A stretch of 9,492 nucleotides of DNA from an uncultured Collinsella sp. (GTDB lineage: Bacteria; Actinomycetota; Coriobacteriia; Coriobacteriales; Coriobacteriaceae). Shown piece after piece: positions 1 to 6,252 of the stretch (position 1 is its first letter; every line of letters starts with the position of its first letter). The stretch spans positions 1 through 9,492 of the forward strand of contig CAAENY010000031.1 of the NCBI GenBank assembly GCA_900757465.1, given 5' to 3'. The notes below the pieces were generated by a model. It was not told the DNA's origin and ran no database searches. It worked only from the letters and a program-made list of their open reading frames with translations. A program made the position numbers and the translations under genes.

Positions 1-56
1 ACGCCCAAAAACACCGGGATGAACTGAAGCACACGTTTAACGATGTACTTACCCAT
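1..56 (-). CDS. OppB-type ABC transporter permease, N-terminal fragment (cut by window edge)
   Basis: Only the first 18 codons are inside the window, reading MGKYIVKRVLQFIPVFLG. This is the usual opening of DppB/OppB-family inner-membrane permeases: a short basic start (K3, K7, R8) running into the first transmembrane helix. A Shine-Dalgarno GGGGAG lies 4 nt before the ATG. It follows oppA by 156 nt on the same strand, the normal binding protein-permease order of peptide importers, so it should form part of the membrane channel for the OppA cargo. The assignment rests on few residues plus context. The permease could equally belong to a nickel, dipeptide or other family-5 importer. Confidence 0.75.
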   Translation of the reverse strand, partial: MGKYIVKRVLQFIPVFLG

Positions 57-60
57 ACCA

Positions 61-76
61 CTCCCCTATCTAGGGA
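61..76 (-). promoter_or_regulatory. Small hairpin overlapping the oppB Shine-Dalgarno
   Basis: On the minus strand CCCT-AGAT-AGGG can fold with a 4-bp stem (plus one possible G-T pair), and its 3' arm shares bases with the GGGGAG ribosome-binding site of the permease gene. This could lower permease translation relative to the binding protein. The stem is short, so the effect is inference only. Confidence 0.3.
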
Positions 77-86
77 TTAACCTAAA

Positions 87-116
87 TGGGATGCCGATCG
101 CCAGACCGGCATCCCA
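87..116 (-). terminator. Intercistronic hairpin between oppA and oppB (weak terminator or mRNA stabiliser)
   Basis: A perfect 10-bp inverted repeat, TGGGATGCCG/CGGCATCCCA, with a 10-nt loop. On the minus strand it is followed only by ATTTAGG, which is a poor U-tract. It therefore looks more like a leaky terminator or a stem that protects the oppA 3' end than a full stop. Such elements between a binding-protein gene and its permease genes commonly let the binding protein be made in excess. Confidence 0.65.
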
Positions 117-130
117 AAATTACCATCAGC

Positions 131-157
131 CAGTTTACCCCAGGTTAGGGGGAACTG
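131..157 (-). promoter_or_regulatory. Second, weaker stem-loop after oppA
   Basis: CAGTT pairs with AACTG, and CCCC pairs with GGGG inside it, with small bulges and a 6-nt loop. It lies 55 nt after the oppA stop and before the stronger hairpin at 87-116. Together they could form a 3' structure protecting oppA mRNA. It has no U-tract, so it is not a terminator by itself. Confidence 0.25.
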
Positions 158-212
158 TATGTTTCCCATGAGGTCTACGTAAATACTTGACCCTCACGGA
201 AGCTGCAAACTC

Positions 213-1889
213 TTAGGCGAGCTCAGCGGTACCCAGCTCGGCGTGCTTCTGCGGATCGACATAGAGGTGCTTGATGCGATCGGAGCCGGCGATGGTGTGC
301 GTGTAGAACATCACCGGGATGACCGGGCAGTCGGCAGCGACCATTGCGTCGGCCTCCTGCATCTTAGCGACACGCTCTTCGTCGTCAACCGTGGTACGAG
401 CCTCGTCGACCTTGGCGTCGAACTCGGGGTTGTTGTAACCAGAGCGGTTGTCGCCACCGAGGGAGTCGGAGTGGAACAGCGGATACAGGAAGTTGTCCAT
501 GATCGGGTAGTCGGCAATCCAGCCCAGACGACCGAACTGATAGTTAAAGTTCTGATACTGCTCGAGCAGGGCAGACCACTCGGGGGTATCGGAGACAGCG
601 GTAACGCCAACCTTGGCGAGGTCGCCGATGATGGACTCCATGATCTCCTTGTGGCCACCGTCCTGGTTGTAGGACAGAGTCACGTTAATGCCACGATCGC
701 CGTTAGCGTCAGCGGGAGCAACCTTGTCGAGGTACTCGTTAGCCTTGTCGACGTCGTAGGCGCAGAACTCCCATGCGCCCTCCTTGTAGCCATCGATGCC
801 CGGAGGAACAATGCCGTCGGCGGGGGTACGGGTACCCTTGAAGATGGTCTTGCAGATGGCCTCGCGGTTGATGGCCAGGGAGATGCCCCTGCGCAGGTCG
901 GCGTTGTTGAACGGCTCGGCCGTGTTGTTGCAGGTCAGGTAGTAGGTGGAAGGCTCGGAGCCGAGCAGCATGCGCTCGCCATCGCCCATGGTGTAGCCGT
1001 CCTTGGACACGCCGCGATCCTTCTTGGCGGCATCGATCTGAGCAACGGGAACGTCGCAGACATCGAGGTTACCGGCCTGGAACTCCTTGTAGGCGGTCTC
1101 CATGTCCTTGATGACCTGGAAGTGGATGCCATCGATCTTGGCCTTGTCGCCATAGTAATCGTCGAACTTCTTGAGGTTGATCTCCTGACCATCCTCCCAC
1201 TTGCCGTCCATCATGAACGGGCCGTTACCGACCGGTGCAAGATAGAAGCTCTTGGCATCGGACTCGGCGCACTCGGGAACCGGGGACAGAGCCGGGTGAG
1301 AGGCGACGAAGGGGAAGTCGGCGTAAGCGGAAGACAGCTTGACGACGAGGGTCTCATCGTCGGGGCAAGTAACACCGCTGAGCTCGGTAGCGTTACCGGC
1401 GAGCAGGTCGTCATAGCCCTCGACCATGGAAAGGTGATAGGAGACCTCGGAAGGGCCGTACTCGGTAGCGATGGCCGACTTGGTGTTGACCAGACGCTCC
1501 CAACCGAGCTTGAAGGACTTGGAGGTAACGTCGTCACCGTTGTGGAACTTGGCCTTCTTGATCTTGAAGGTGAACTCGGTGGCGTCGTCGTTGGCCTCGA
1601 AGGACTCGCAAGCCAGCGGGACGATCTTGCCCTTCTCGGCGTCATAAGTGGTCAGAGCGTCAAAAAGCTGGTACTCGACCTGAGTGCCCTGGTCCTCCTG
1701 GACATTGTAGGGGTCGATGCAGACCGGGTTGTTGATGTAGAAGTTCAGCGTCGAACCGGACTCAGAACCGGAAGCGTCGCCGCCCTTCTTGCCGCATGCG
1801 GCAAGAAAAGCCATGGAGCTCGCAGCGAGGGTGCCGCCAACAAAGGCGCGACGACCCATAACGGTCTGGTGGAACATAGAATCAGCCAT
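213..1889 (-). CDS. ABC transporter substrate-binding lipoprotein, family 5 (oligopeptide-binding OppA type)
   Basis: 558 aa. Extracytoplasmic solute receptor that delivers peptides, or a similar cargo, to an ABC permease. The start is the ATG at 1889, which has AAGGAGG 5 nt upstream; an in-frame ATG 16 codons earlier has no such site. The N-terminus has twin arginines (GRRAFVGG, residues 12-19), a hydrophobic stretch and a lipobox LAAC with the lipidated Cys at 32. A Gly/Ser/Asp-rich linker follows. The mature part has family-5 features: a region around residues 50-85 reading NFYINNPVCIDPYN then LFDALTTYD, KFHNGDDVT near 114-122, and later ADLRRGISLAINREAI and GWIADYPIMDNFLYPLF. Length is usual for the family. 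The partial oppB downstream supports an importer operon. Substrate cannot be read from sequence. Codon use is strongly biased, suggesting high expression. Confidence 0.93.
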   Translation of the reverse strand: MADSMFHQTVMGRRAFVGGTLAASSMAFLAACGKKGGDASGSESGSTLNFYINNPVCIDPYNVQEDQGTQVEYQLFDALTTYDAEKGKIVPLACESFEANDDATEFTFKIKKAKFHNGDDVTSKSFKLGWERLVNTKSAIATEYGPSEVSYHLSMVEGYDDLLAGNATELSGVTCPDDETLVVKLSSAYADFPFVASHPALSPVPECAESDAKSFYLAPVGNGPFMMDGKWEDGQEINLKKFDDYYGDKAKIDGIHFQVIKDMETAYKEFQAGNLDVCDVPVAQIDAAKKDRGVSKDGYTMGDGERMLLGSEPSTYYLTCNNTAEPFNNADLRRGISLAINREAICKTIFKGTRTPADGIVPPGIDGYKEGAWEFCAYDVDKANEYLDKVAPADANGDRGINVTLSYNQDGGHKEIMESIIGDLAKVGVTAVSDTPEWSALLEQYQNFNYQFGRLGWIADYPIMDNFLYPLFHSDSLGGDNRSGYNNPEFDAKVDEARTTVDDEERVAKMQEADAMVAADCPVIPVMFYTHTIAGSDRIKHLYVDPQKHAELGTAELA

Positions 1890-1988
1890 GCCATCCTCCT
1901 TATGAGATAGGACAAAGAAATGTTCAGTCGGACACATGTCGAGACAATCCGATCCGAACCATAAAAACGCCGCCCGTTGCTATGGCTG

Positions 1989-2017
1989 GTTATGCACAAC
2001 AGGCCAACGTTTTGCAA
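1989..2017 (-). promoter_or_regulatory. Candidate oppA promoter
   Basis: On the minus strand TTGCAA (2012-2017) and CATAAC (1989-1994) are separated by 17 bp, each matching the sigma-70 consensus at 4 of 6 positions. The leader to the oppA start would be about 95 nt. The -10 overlaps one copy of the TTATGCAC repeat. The match is modest, and another start site within 1940-2100 is possible. Confidence 0.35.
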
Positions 2018-2039
2018 TACAGTAGCGCATTTTATGCAC
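1990..2039. repeat. Two direct 8-bp repeats TTATGCAC, 42 bp apart
   Basis: Identical TTATGCAC at 1990-1997 and 2032-2039. The start-to-start distance of 42 bp is four turns of B-DNA, placing both on the same helical face, as expected for a cooperative regulator. One copy overlaps the candidate oppA -10 box. Confidence 0.4.
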
Positions 2040-2112
2040 GATTTGGCGCTAATTCCGGTTAACGGTCGAGAATTTCTTTAGTTAGGCGCAGTATGTGGTG
2101 ATATTCTGGCTC

Positions 2113-2131
2113 TGTTACAAATATGTAAACA
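2113..2131. promoter_or_regulatory. Imperfect palindrome, possible operator
   Basis: TTACA-AATA-TGTAA is a perfect 5-bp dyad, extended by TGT at one end and ACA at the other with one extra base. It lies directly next to the secG terminator and about 225 bp upstream of the oppA start. It has the shape of a transcription-factor site, but the protein is unknown. Confidence 0.3.
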
Positions 2132-2161
2132 AAAAGGGTCCCGCACATGCGGGACCCTTTT
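2131..2161 (-). terminator. Rho-independent terminator after secG
   Basis: The stem GGGTCCCGC/GCGGGACCC, extended by A-T pairs, has a 4-nt loop and is followed on the minus strand by TTTTTG. It begins about 20 nt after the secG stop. The A-tract on the other side means it could also work on the opposite strand, but no plus-strand gene approaches it. Confidence 0.9.
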
Positions 2162-2182
2162 CAAACGTATATACGCCAATGC

Positions 2183-2437
2183 TTAGTAGCCAACGATGCC
2201 CTGCGGGAAGAAGAACATGCACAGAACGACACACACGGCAAAAACGACAGCCATAATTACCGTCAGGCGATCGAGGTTCTGCTCCATGACGCCCGTGGCA
2301 GAGCTGGAGTTATACAGCGAGCTGGCAATCATATCCGAAACGCCGGTACCCTTACCGGAGTGCATCAGGACGAGAATCGTCAGCGCCACGGCAGAGACAG
2401 CCCAAACGACAAACAGAAGAATCTGGAACGGACCCAT
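2183..2437 (-). CDS. secG: Preprotein translocase subunit SecG
   Basis: 84 aa. Small integral membrane subunit of the SecYEG channel that helps SecA-driven export across the cytoplasmic membrane. Two hydrophobic segments are visible (about residues 5-25 and 58-77), joined by a polar loop. That loop carries the family signature region LMHSGKGTGVSDM (24-36), corresponding to the L-x-Q/H-x-G-K-G-x-G motif of SecG, followed by a Ser/Asn-rich stretch. Length matches the family. The ATG has AAGGAG 7 nt upstream. It stands alone between two strong terminators (2542-2577 upstream, 2131-2161 downstream), so it should have its own promoter. In many actinobacteria secG directly follows tpiA; here gpmI lies between them. 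Confidence 0.92.
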   Translation of the reverse strand: MGPFQILLFVVWAVSAVALTILVLMHSGKGTGVSDMIASSLYNSSSATGVMEQNLDRLTVIMAVVFAVCVVLCMFFFPQGIVGY

Positions 2438-2541
2438 AGATAAGCTCCTTAATAGAACAATTCAAACCCCAGTACTGTACCACAATCCCCTGCCCTCCCC
2501 TACCTGCCACTCGGGGACGGGGTAGAAATGGCAGAAATACC
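2438..2541 (-). other. secG 5' region, no clear promoter
   Basis: It should hold the secG promoter because a strong terminator lies just upstream. No good -35/-10 pair is visible; the best -10-like hexamer is TACAGT near 2474-2479, without a matching -35. It contains a strand-asymmetric C/G-rich block (2486-2523) and a CTGCCA/TGGCAG dyad with a 19-nt spacer (2504-2534). Confidence 0.4.
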
Positions 2542-2577
2542 AAAAAAGGGGGTTGTCCGGTTGTGGACAACCCCCTT
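2542..2577 (-). terminator. Rho-independent terminator after gpmI
   Basis: A perfect 13-bp stem, AAGGGGGTTGTCC with GGACAACCCCCTT, and a 6-nt loop, followed on the minus strand by a TTTTTT run. It starts about 25 nt after the gpmI stop and closes the pgk-tpiA-gpmI unit. Confidence 0.93.
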
Positions 2578-2602
2578 ACTAGAAAACGGTATTTGTTTTC
2601 TA

Positions 2603-4156
2603 TTAGGCCTCGGTGGCGAGCACGCGACCCGTCATCTCAGCGGAAGGCTCAATACCAGCCATGGTGAGCATGGTCGGAGCGATATCGGAAAGACGGCCGT
2701 CCTCGATACCGGTGAGCTGTGCCTTCTCATCAACAATGATGAACGGCACACGGTTGGTGGTGTGAGCCGTGAACGGATGCTTGGAACCGTCGGAAGCAAC
2801 ATCAAACATGTGGTCGGCGTTGCCGTGGTCGGCGGTGATCAGCGCAAAGCCGCCCTTGGCGAGAATCGCCGGGACAACCTTGGACAGGGCATCGTCAACA
2901 GCCTCCACGGCCTTAACGGCAGCGTCGAAGACACCGGTGTGACCAACCATGTCACAGTTCGCGAAGTTCACGATGTAGAAATCAGCGCGATCCTCGTTGA
3001 TGGCGGCGACAAGCTTCTCGGTAACCTCGGGAGCGCTCATCTCAGGCTGCAGATCGTAGGTAGCGACCTTGGGGGAAGCGACGAGCACGCGCTCCTCGCC
3101 CACCTTGGGCTCCTCGATGCCGCCGTTGAGGAAGAACGTCACGTGGGCGTACTTCTCGGTCTCGGCGGTGTGCAGCTGCTTCAGGCCATTGGCGGCGATA
3201 ACGTCGGCCAGAACGTTCTCGGGGAACGTCTTGGGGAAGGCGACCTCGACGTCAAACGTCGGATCGTACTCGGTCATCGTCACAAAGTGCGAAAGCTTGA
3301 TCTGCTCGCGCTCAAAGCCGTCGAACTCCTTGTCCGTGAACACGCGGGTCATCTGACGAGCGCGGTCGGGACGGAAGTTGAAGAAGATGGCCGCGTCGCC
3401 CTCGTGGATGCCCTCGTTGTGAGCAGCGAAGGGCTCGACGAACTCATCGCCGCGCGGATCCTTCTCGTAGTAAGCCTTGATACCGGCAACGGGGTCGGTA
3501 TCAGCATCGGACGCGTTGACCATGACGTCGTAGGCGCGCTGGATGCGCTCCCAACGATTATCGCGGTCCATGGCCCAATAACGGCCCGAGACGGTGGCAA
3601 CGCGAGCGTCGCAACCGGTCTCCTCGGAGATCTTAGCCAGGAAGGCGCAGAACTCACTCATGTAACCGGCACCGGACTGCGGGTCAACGTCGCGGCCATC
3701 CATGAAGGCGTGGACGCGAACGGTCTTGACACCATGCTCGGCAGCCATCTTGACCAGAGCCTCGACGTGGTTCATGTGGGAGTGAACGCCGCCAGGGCTC
3801 ATAAGGCCCATGAGGTGGAGAGTCTTGCCGTCAGCCTTGACGTCGTCCATAGCCTTGACGAAAACCTCGTTCTTGGCGATGGAGCCGTCCTTGATGGCGT
3901 TGTTGATGCGCGAAAGCTCCTGGAACACGATGCGGCCGGCACCGATGTTGAGGTGACCCACCTCGGAGTTACCCATCTGGCCATCGGGAAGACCCACGTC
4001 CTCGCCCGAAGCGCCGAGCGTGGTGTGGGGGTACTTCTCGTACAGGCTATCAAGGAAGGGCGTCTTGGCAGCGGCGACGGCGTTCTCGCCATCGGCCGGA
4101 GCCAGGCCGCAGCCGTCCATGATGATCAGGAGTGCAGGAAGATGACGCTGTGCCAT
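2603..4156 (-). CDS. gpmI: 2,3-bisphosphoglycerate-independent phosphoglycerate mutase
   Basis: 517 aa, normal length for the family. Cytoplasmic manganese enzyme of the alkaline-phosphatase superfamily that interconverts 3- and 2-phosphoglycerate through a phosphoserine. The catalytic serine is S64 in MGNSEVGHLNIG. Metal ligands are visible as D14 (IIMDGCG), D402 and H406 (NCDMVGHTG), D443 and H444 (TADHGNAD) and H465 (TAHTTN). Substrate-binding stretches include HAFMDGRDVDP (149-159), GRYWAMDRDNRWER (191-204) and FFNFRPDRARQMTR (258-271). The residue after MDG is Cys, where many homologues have an aromatic; this is outside the ligand set. The start lies 5 nt after the tpiA stop with AGGA before it, so translation is probably coupled to tpiA. 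It is the last gene of the pgk-tpiA-gpmI unit. Confidence 0.97.
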   Translation of the reverse strand: MAQRHLPALLIIMDGCGLAPADGENAVAAAKTPFLDSLYEKYPHTTLGASGEDVGLPDGQMGNSEVGHLNIGAGRIVFQELSRINNAIKDGSIAKNEVFVKAMDDVKADGKTLHLMGLMSPGGVHSHMNHVEALVKMAAEHGVKTVRVHAFMDGRDVDPQSGAGYMSEFCAFLAKISEETGCDARVATVSGRYWAMDRDNRWERIQRAYDVMVNASDADTDPVAGIKAYYEKDPRGDEFVEPFAAHNEGIHEGDAAIFFNFRPDRARQMTRVFTDKEFDGFEREQIKLSHFVTMTEYDPTFDVEVAFPKTFPENVLADVIAANGLKQLHTAETEKYAHVTFFLNGGIEEPKVGEERVLVASPKVATYDLQPEMSAPEVTEKLVAAINEDRADFYIVNFANCDMVGHTGVFDAAVKAVEAVDDALSKVVPAILAKGGFALITADHGNADHMFDVASDGSKHPFTAHTTNRVPFIIVDEKAQLTGIEDGRLSDIAPTMLTMAGIEPSAEMTGRVLATEA

Positions 4157-4161
4157 ATGTC

Positions 4162-4929
4162 CTACTCGCCTGCCTTGACGACCATAGAGGCGAAGTCGGC
4201 AGCCTTGAGCGAAGCGCCACCCACGAGGGCGCCGTCAACGTCGGGCTTGGCGACGAGCTCGGCGATGTTGCCGGGCTTGGCAGAGCCACCATAGAGAACG
4301 CGGATGCCGTTAGCGAGCTCCTCGCCGAACATCTCCTTGAGGGTCTCACGGATAGCGCCGCAGACCTCCTGAGCGTCCTCGGCGGTAGCGGTCTTGCCGG
4401 TGCCGATGGCCCAGATGGGCTCGTAGGCGACGACGACCTGCTTGGGGCAGGTGATCTCAAGACCAGCAAGGCCAGCCTTGACCTGGTTCACGACGTGCTC
4501 GACATAGGTGCCAGCCTCGCGGACCTCGAGGGACTCGCCGCAGCAGAAGACGGGAACAAGACCGGCGGCAACGAGAGCCTTGGCCTTCTTATTCTGGTCC
4601 TCGTCGGTCTCGTGGAAGTAGTCGCGACGCTCAGAGTGACCGATGATGCAGTAGGTGCATCCAGCAGACTTGAGCATGTCGCAAGAGGACTCACCGGTGA
4701 AGGCACCCTTGGCCTCCCAGTACACGTTCTGTGCACCGAGGGCGATGGGGGCAGCCTGAATACGGTCATGAACCGTGGTGATGTCGATGGTCGGAGGGCA
4801 GACGAGCACCTCGACGCCAGCCGGAACCTCGGGCAGAGCCTGAGCCAGCTCGTCGGCGAGCTTGGCGGCCTCGGCGACGTCGTTGTTCATCTTCCAGTTA
4901 CCAGCGATGAGAAGGGTGCGATTAGGCAT
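4162..4929 (-). CDS. tpiA: Triosephosphate isomerase
   Basis: 255 aa, the usual length. Interconverts dihydroxyacetone phosphate and glyceraldehyde-3-phosphate in the cytoplasm. Active-site residues are all present: N11 and K13 in AGNWKMN, H98 in IIGHSERR, E170 in AYEPIWAIGTGK (with the mobile loop 6 following), and the phosphate-binding GGS at 214-216. The start is the ATG at 4929: GGAGG lies 9 nt upstream and the protein then begins MPNRTLLIAGNWKMN, as expected. The upstream in-frame ATG would add 20 residues unlike the family. The start overlaps the end of pgk by 8 nt (ATGCCTAA), and gpmI follows after 5 nt, so the three genes are almost certainly co-transcribed and translationally coupled. 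Confidence 0.97.
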   Translation of the reverse strand: MPNRTLLIAGNWKMNNDVAEAAKLADELAQALPEVPAGVEVLVCPPTIDITTVHDRIQAAPIALGAQNVYWEAKGAFTGESSCDMLKSAGCTYCIIGHSERRDYFHETDEDQNKKAKALVAAGLVPVFCCGESLEVREAGTYVEHVVNQVKAGLAGLEITCPKQVVVAYEPIWAIGTGKTATAEDAQEVCGAIRETLKEMFGEELANGIRVLYGGSAKPGNIAELVAKPDVDGALVGGASLKAADFASMVVKAGE

Positions 4930-6112
4930 CGAGAAGCGCCTCCACTCCGGGCAGGGCCTTACCCTCGACGAGCTCCATGGAAGCGCCACCGCCGGTGGAG
5001 ATCCAGCTCATCTTGTCGGCCAGGTTAAACTTGTTGACAGCTGCGACAGAGTCGCCACCGCCGATAATCGAGGTGCAGTCGGCCTCGGCGACAGCCTCGG
5101 CGATAGCCTGGGTGCCGTGAGCGAAGTTGTCGAACTCGAAGACGCCCATGGGGCCGTTCCAGAACACGGTCTTGGCGCCCTTGACGGCCTCAGCGTAAAG
5201 CTCCTCGGTCTTGGGGCCGATGTCCATGCCCTCACGATCGTCGGGGATAGCGTCGGAAGCGACAACCTCGGGGACAGCGTCCTCGCCAAAGTGATCGGCA
5301 ACGCGGTTGTCGATGGGAAGCAGGATCTTGACGCCCTTCTCCTCTGCCTTCTTGAGCATCTCGCCGGCGCGCTCGACCCAATCCTCTTCCTTGAGGGACT
5401 GACCGACGGACAGGCCCTGAGCCAGGAAGAAGGTGTAGGCCATGCCGCCACCGATGATCAGGGTGTCAGCGGAGTCGATGAGGTGATCGAGAACGCCGAT
5501 CTTGGAGGAAACCTTGGAACCGCCAACGATAGCGACGAAGGGGCGCTCGGGCTCGGCGAAGATGCCGGTCAGCGTGTCGACCTCCTTCTCGAGCAGGAAG
5601 CCAGCGACGGCAGGCAGGTAAGCGGCGGGGCCCACGACGGAACCCTGGGCGCGGTGAGCGGTGCCGAAGGCATCGAGAACGAAGACGTCACCATAGGAAG
5701 CGAGCTTCTTGGCGATCTCGGGATCGTTCTTCTTCTCACGCTTATCGAAGCGGACGTTCTCGAGAACGAGAACCTTGCCCGGCTCGACGGCCGCGACAGC
5801 CTCGGCAGCCTTCTCGCCGTAAGTGTCGGCGACAAAGGTAACGTCGAGACCAGAGAGCTCAGCGAGCTTCTTGGCGACGGGCTCGAGGGACAGCTCGGGC
5901 TGGAAGCCGGTGCCATCGGGACGGCCGAGGTGGCTCATGAGGATGACGCGAGCGTTGTGCTCAACGAGATAGTTGATGGTGGGCAGGGCAGCCTTGATAC
6001 GGGTGGTGTCGCCAACGACGCCATCCTTGATAGGCACGTTGAAGTCAACGCGGACGAGAACGCGCTTGCCGTCGACATCGATGTCGCGGACGGTCTTCTT
6101 GGTAAAGGCCAT
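4922..6112 (-). CDS. pgk: Phosphoglycerate kinase
   Basis: 396 aa, standard length. Transfers phosphate from 1,3-bisphosphoglycerate to ADP, the first ATP-forming step of glycolysis. Substrate-side motifs are RVDFNVP (21-27), R38 in DTTRIK, SHLGRP (60-65), LENVRF (117-122) and AFGTAHR (148-154). The nucleotide side has GGSKVSSK (197-204), NGPMGVFE (319-326) and the glycine-rich GGGDSVAA (351-358). The start at 6112 gives MAFTKKTVRD; a 12-codon extension upstream would start inside a leader hairpin. AAAGG lies 11 nt before the ATG, a long spacing. It is first gene of the pgk-tpiA-gpmI unit and is separated from gap by a strong terminator, so it needs terminator read-through or its own promoter. 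Confidence 0.97.
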   Translation of the reverse strand: MAFTKKTVRDIDVDGKRVLVRVDFNVPIKDGVVGDTTRIKAALPTINYLVEHNARVILMSHLGRPDGTGFQPELSLEPVAKKLAELSGLDVTFVADTYGEKAAEAVAAVEPGKVLVLENVRFDKREKKNDPEIAKKLASYGDVFVLDAFGTAHRAQGSVVGPAAYLPAVAGFLLEKEVDTLTGIFAEPERPFVAIVGGSKVSSKIGVLDHLIDSADTLIIGGGMAYTFFLAQGLSVGQSLKEEDWVERAGEMLKKAEEKGVKILLPIDNRVADHFGEDAVPEVVASDAIPDDREGMDIGPKTEELYAEAVKGAKTVFWNGPMGVFEFDNFAHGTQAIAEAVAEADCTSIIGGGDSVAAVNKFNLADKMSWISTGGGASMELVEGKALPGVEALLDA

Positions 6113-6135
6113 GTTTGCTTCTACCTTTCGTACGT

Positions 6136-6158
6136 GTCTGCCTCCCATTACGGCAGAC
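6136..6158 (-). promoter_or_regulatory. Leader hairpin upstream of pgk
   Basis: A perfect 7-bp inverted repeat GTCTGCC/GGCAGAC with a 9-nt loop lies between the gap terminator and the pgk ribosome-binding site. It has no U-tract. It could stabilise the 5' end of a processed or separately started pgk mRNA. Confidence 0.45.
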
Positions 6159-6168
6159 GATTTCCTAT

Positions 6169-6215
6169 AAAAAGGGCGCGACCCTAGGGTGTAAGCCCTA
6201 CAAGGCCGCGCCCTT
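6169..6215 (-). terminator. Rho-independent terminator after gap
   Basis: A 9-bp outer stem AAGGGCGCG/CGCGCCCTT encloses an inner TAGGG/CCCTA hairpin with a 6-nt loop, and the minus strand continues into TTTTTAT. It starts about 38 nt after the gap stop. It separates gap from pgk, so gap mRNA would be mostly monocistronic or carry rapZ-whiA upstream. Confidence 0.88.
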
Positions 6216-6252
6216 CTTTAGACGCTCAACGAGCTATTCGCTAAAAGCTAAA

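Larger units (their letters stand above)
1890..2131 (-). other. oppA upstream regulatory region
   Basis: This AT-rich stretch between the secG terminator and oppA holds no convincing gene. It contains a possible promoter (1989-2017), two direct copies of TTATGCAC (1990-1997 and 2032-2039) and a TTACA/TGTAA dyad (2113-2131). The long 5' region suggests that oppA is independently controlled. Confidence 0.5.

Noticed and set aside
243..1910. Plus-strand open frame of 555 codons opposite oppA
   Set aside because: It lacks any recognisable domain, lies antisense to a clear gene, and its valine/leucine/glycine-rich sequence is the mirror of biased GC-rich codons that leave few stops on the other strand. 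It has no ribosome-binding site of note.
1890..2182. Riboswitch (T-box or similar) upstream of oppA
   Set aside because: No T-box, purine, lysine or glycine aptamer core was recognised, and there is no terminator-antiterminator pair close to oppA.
2528..4294. Plus-strand open frame of 588 codons opposite gpmI
   Set aside because: Same codon-bias artefact; it begins inside the gpmI terminator and spans two real genes.
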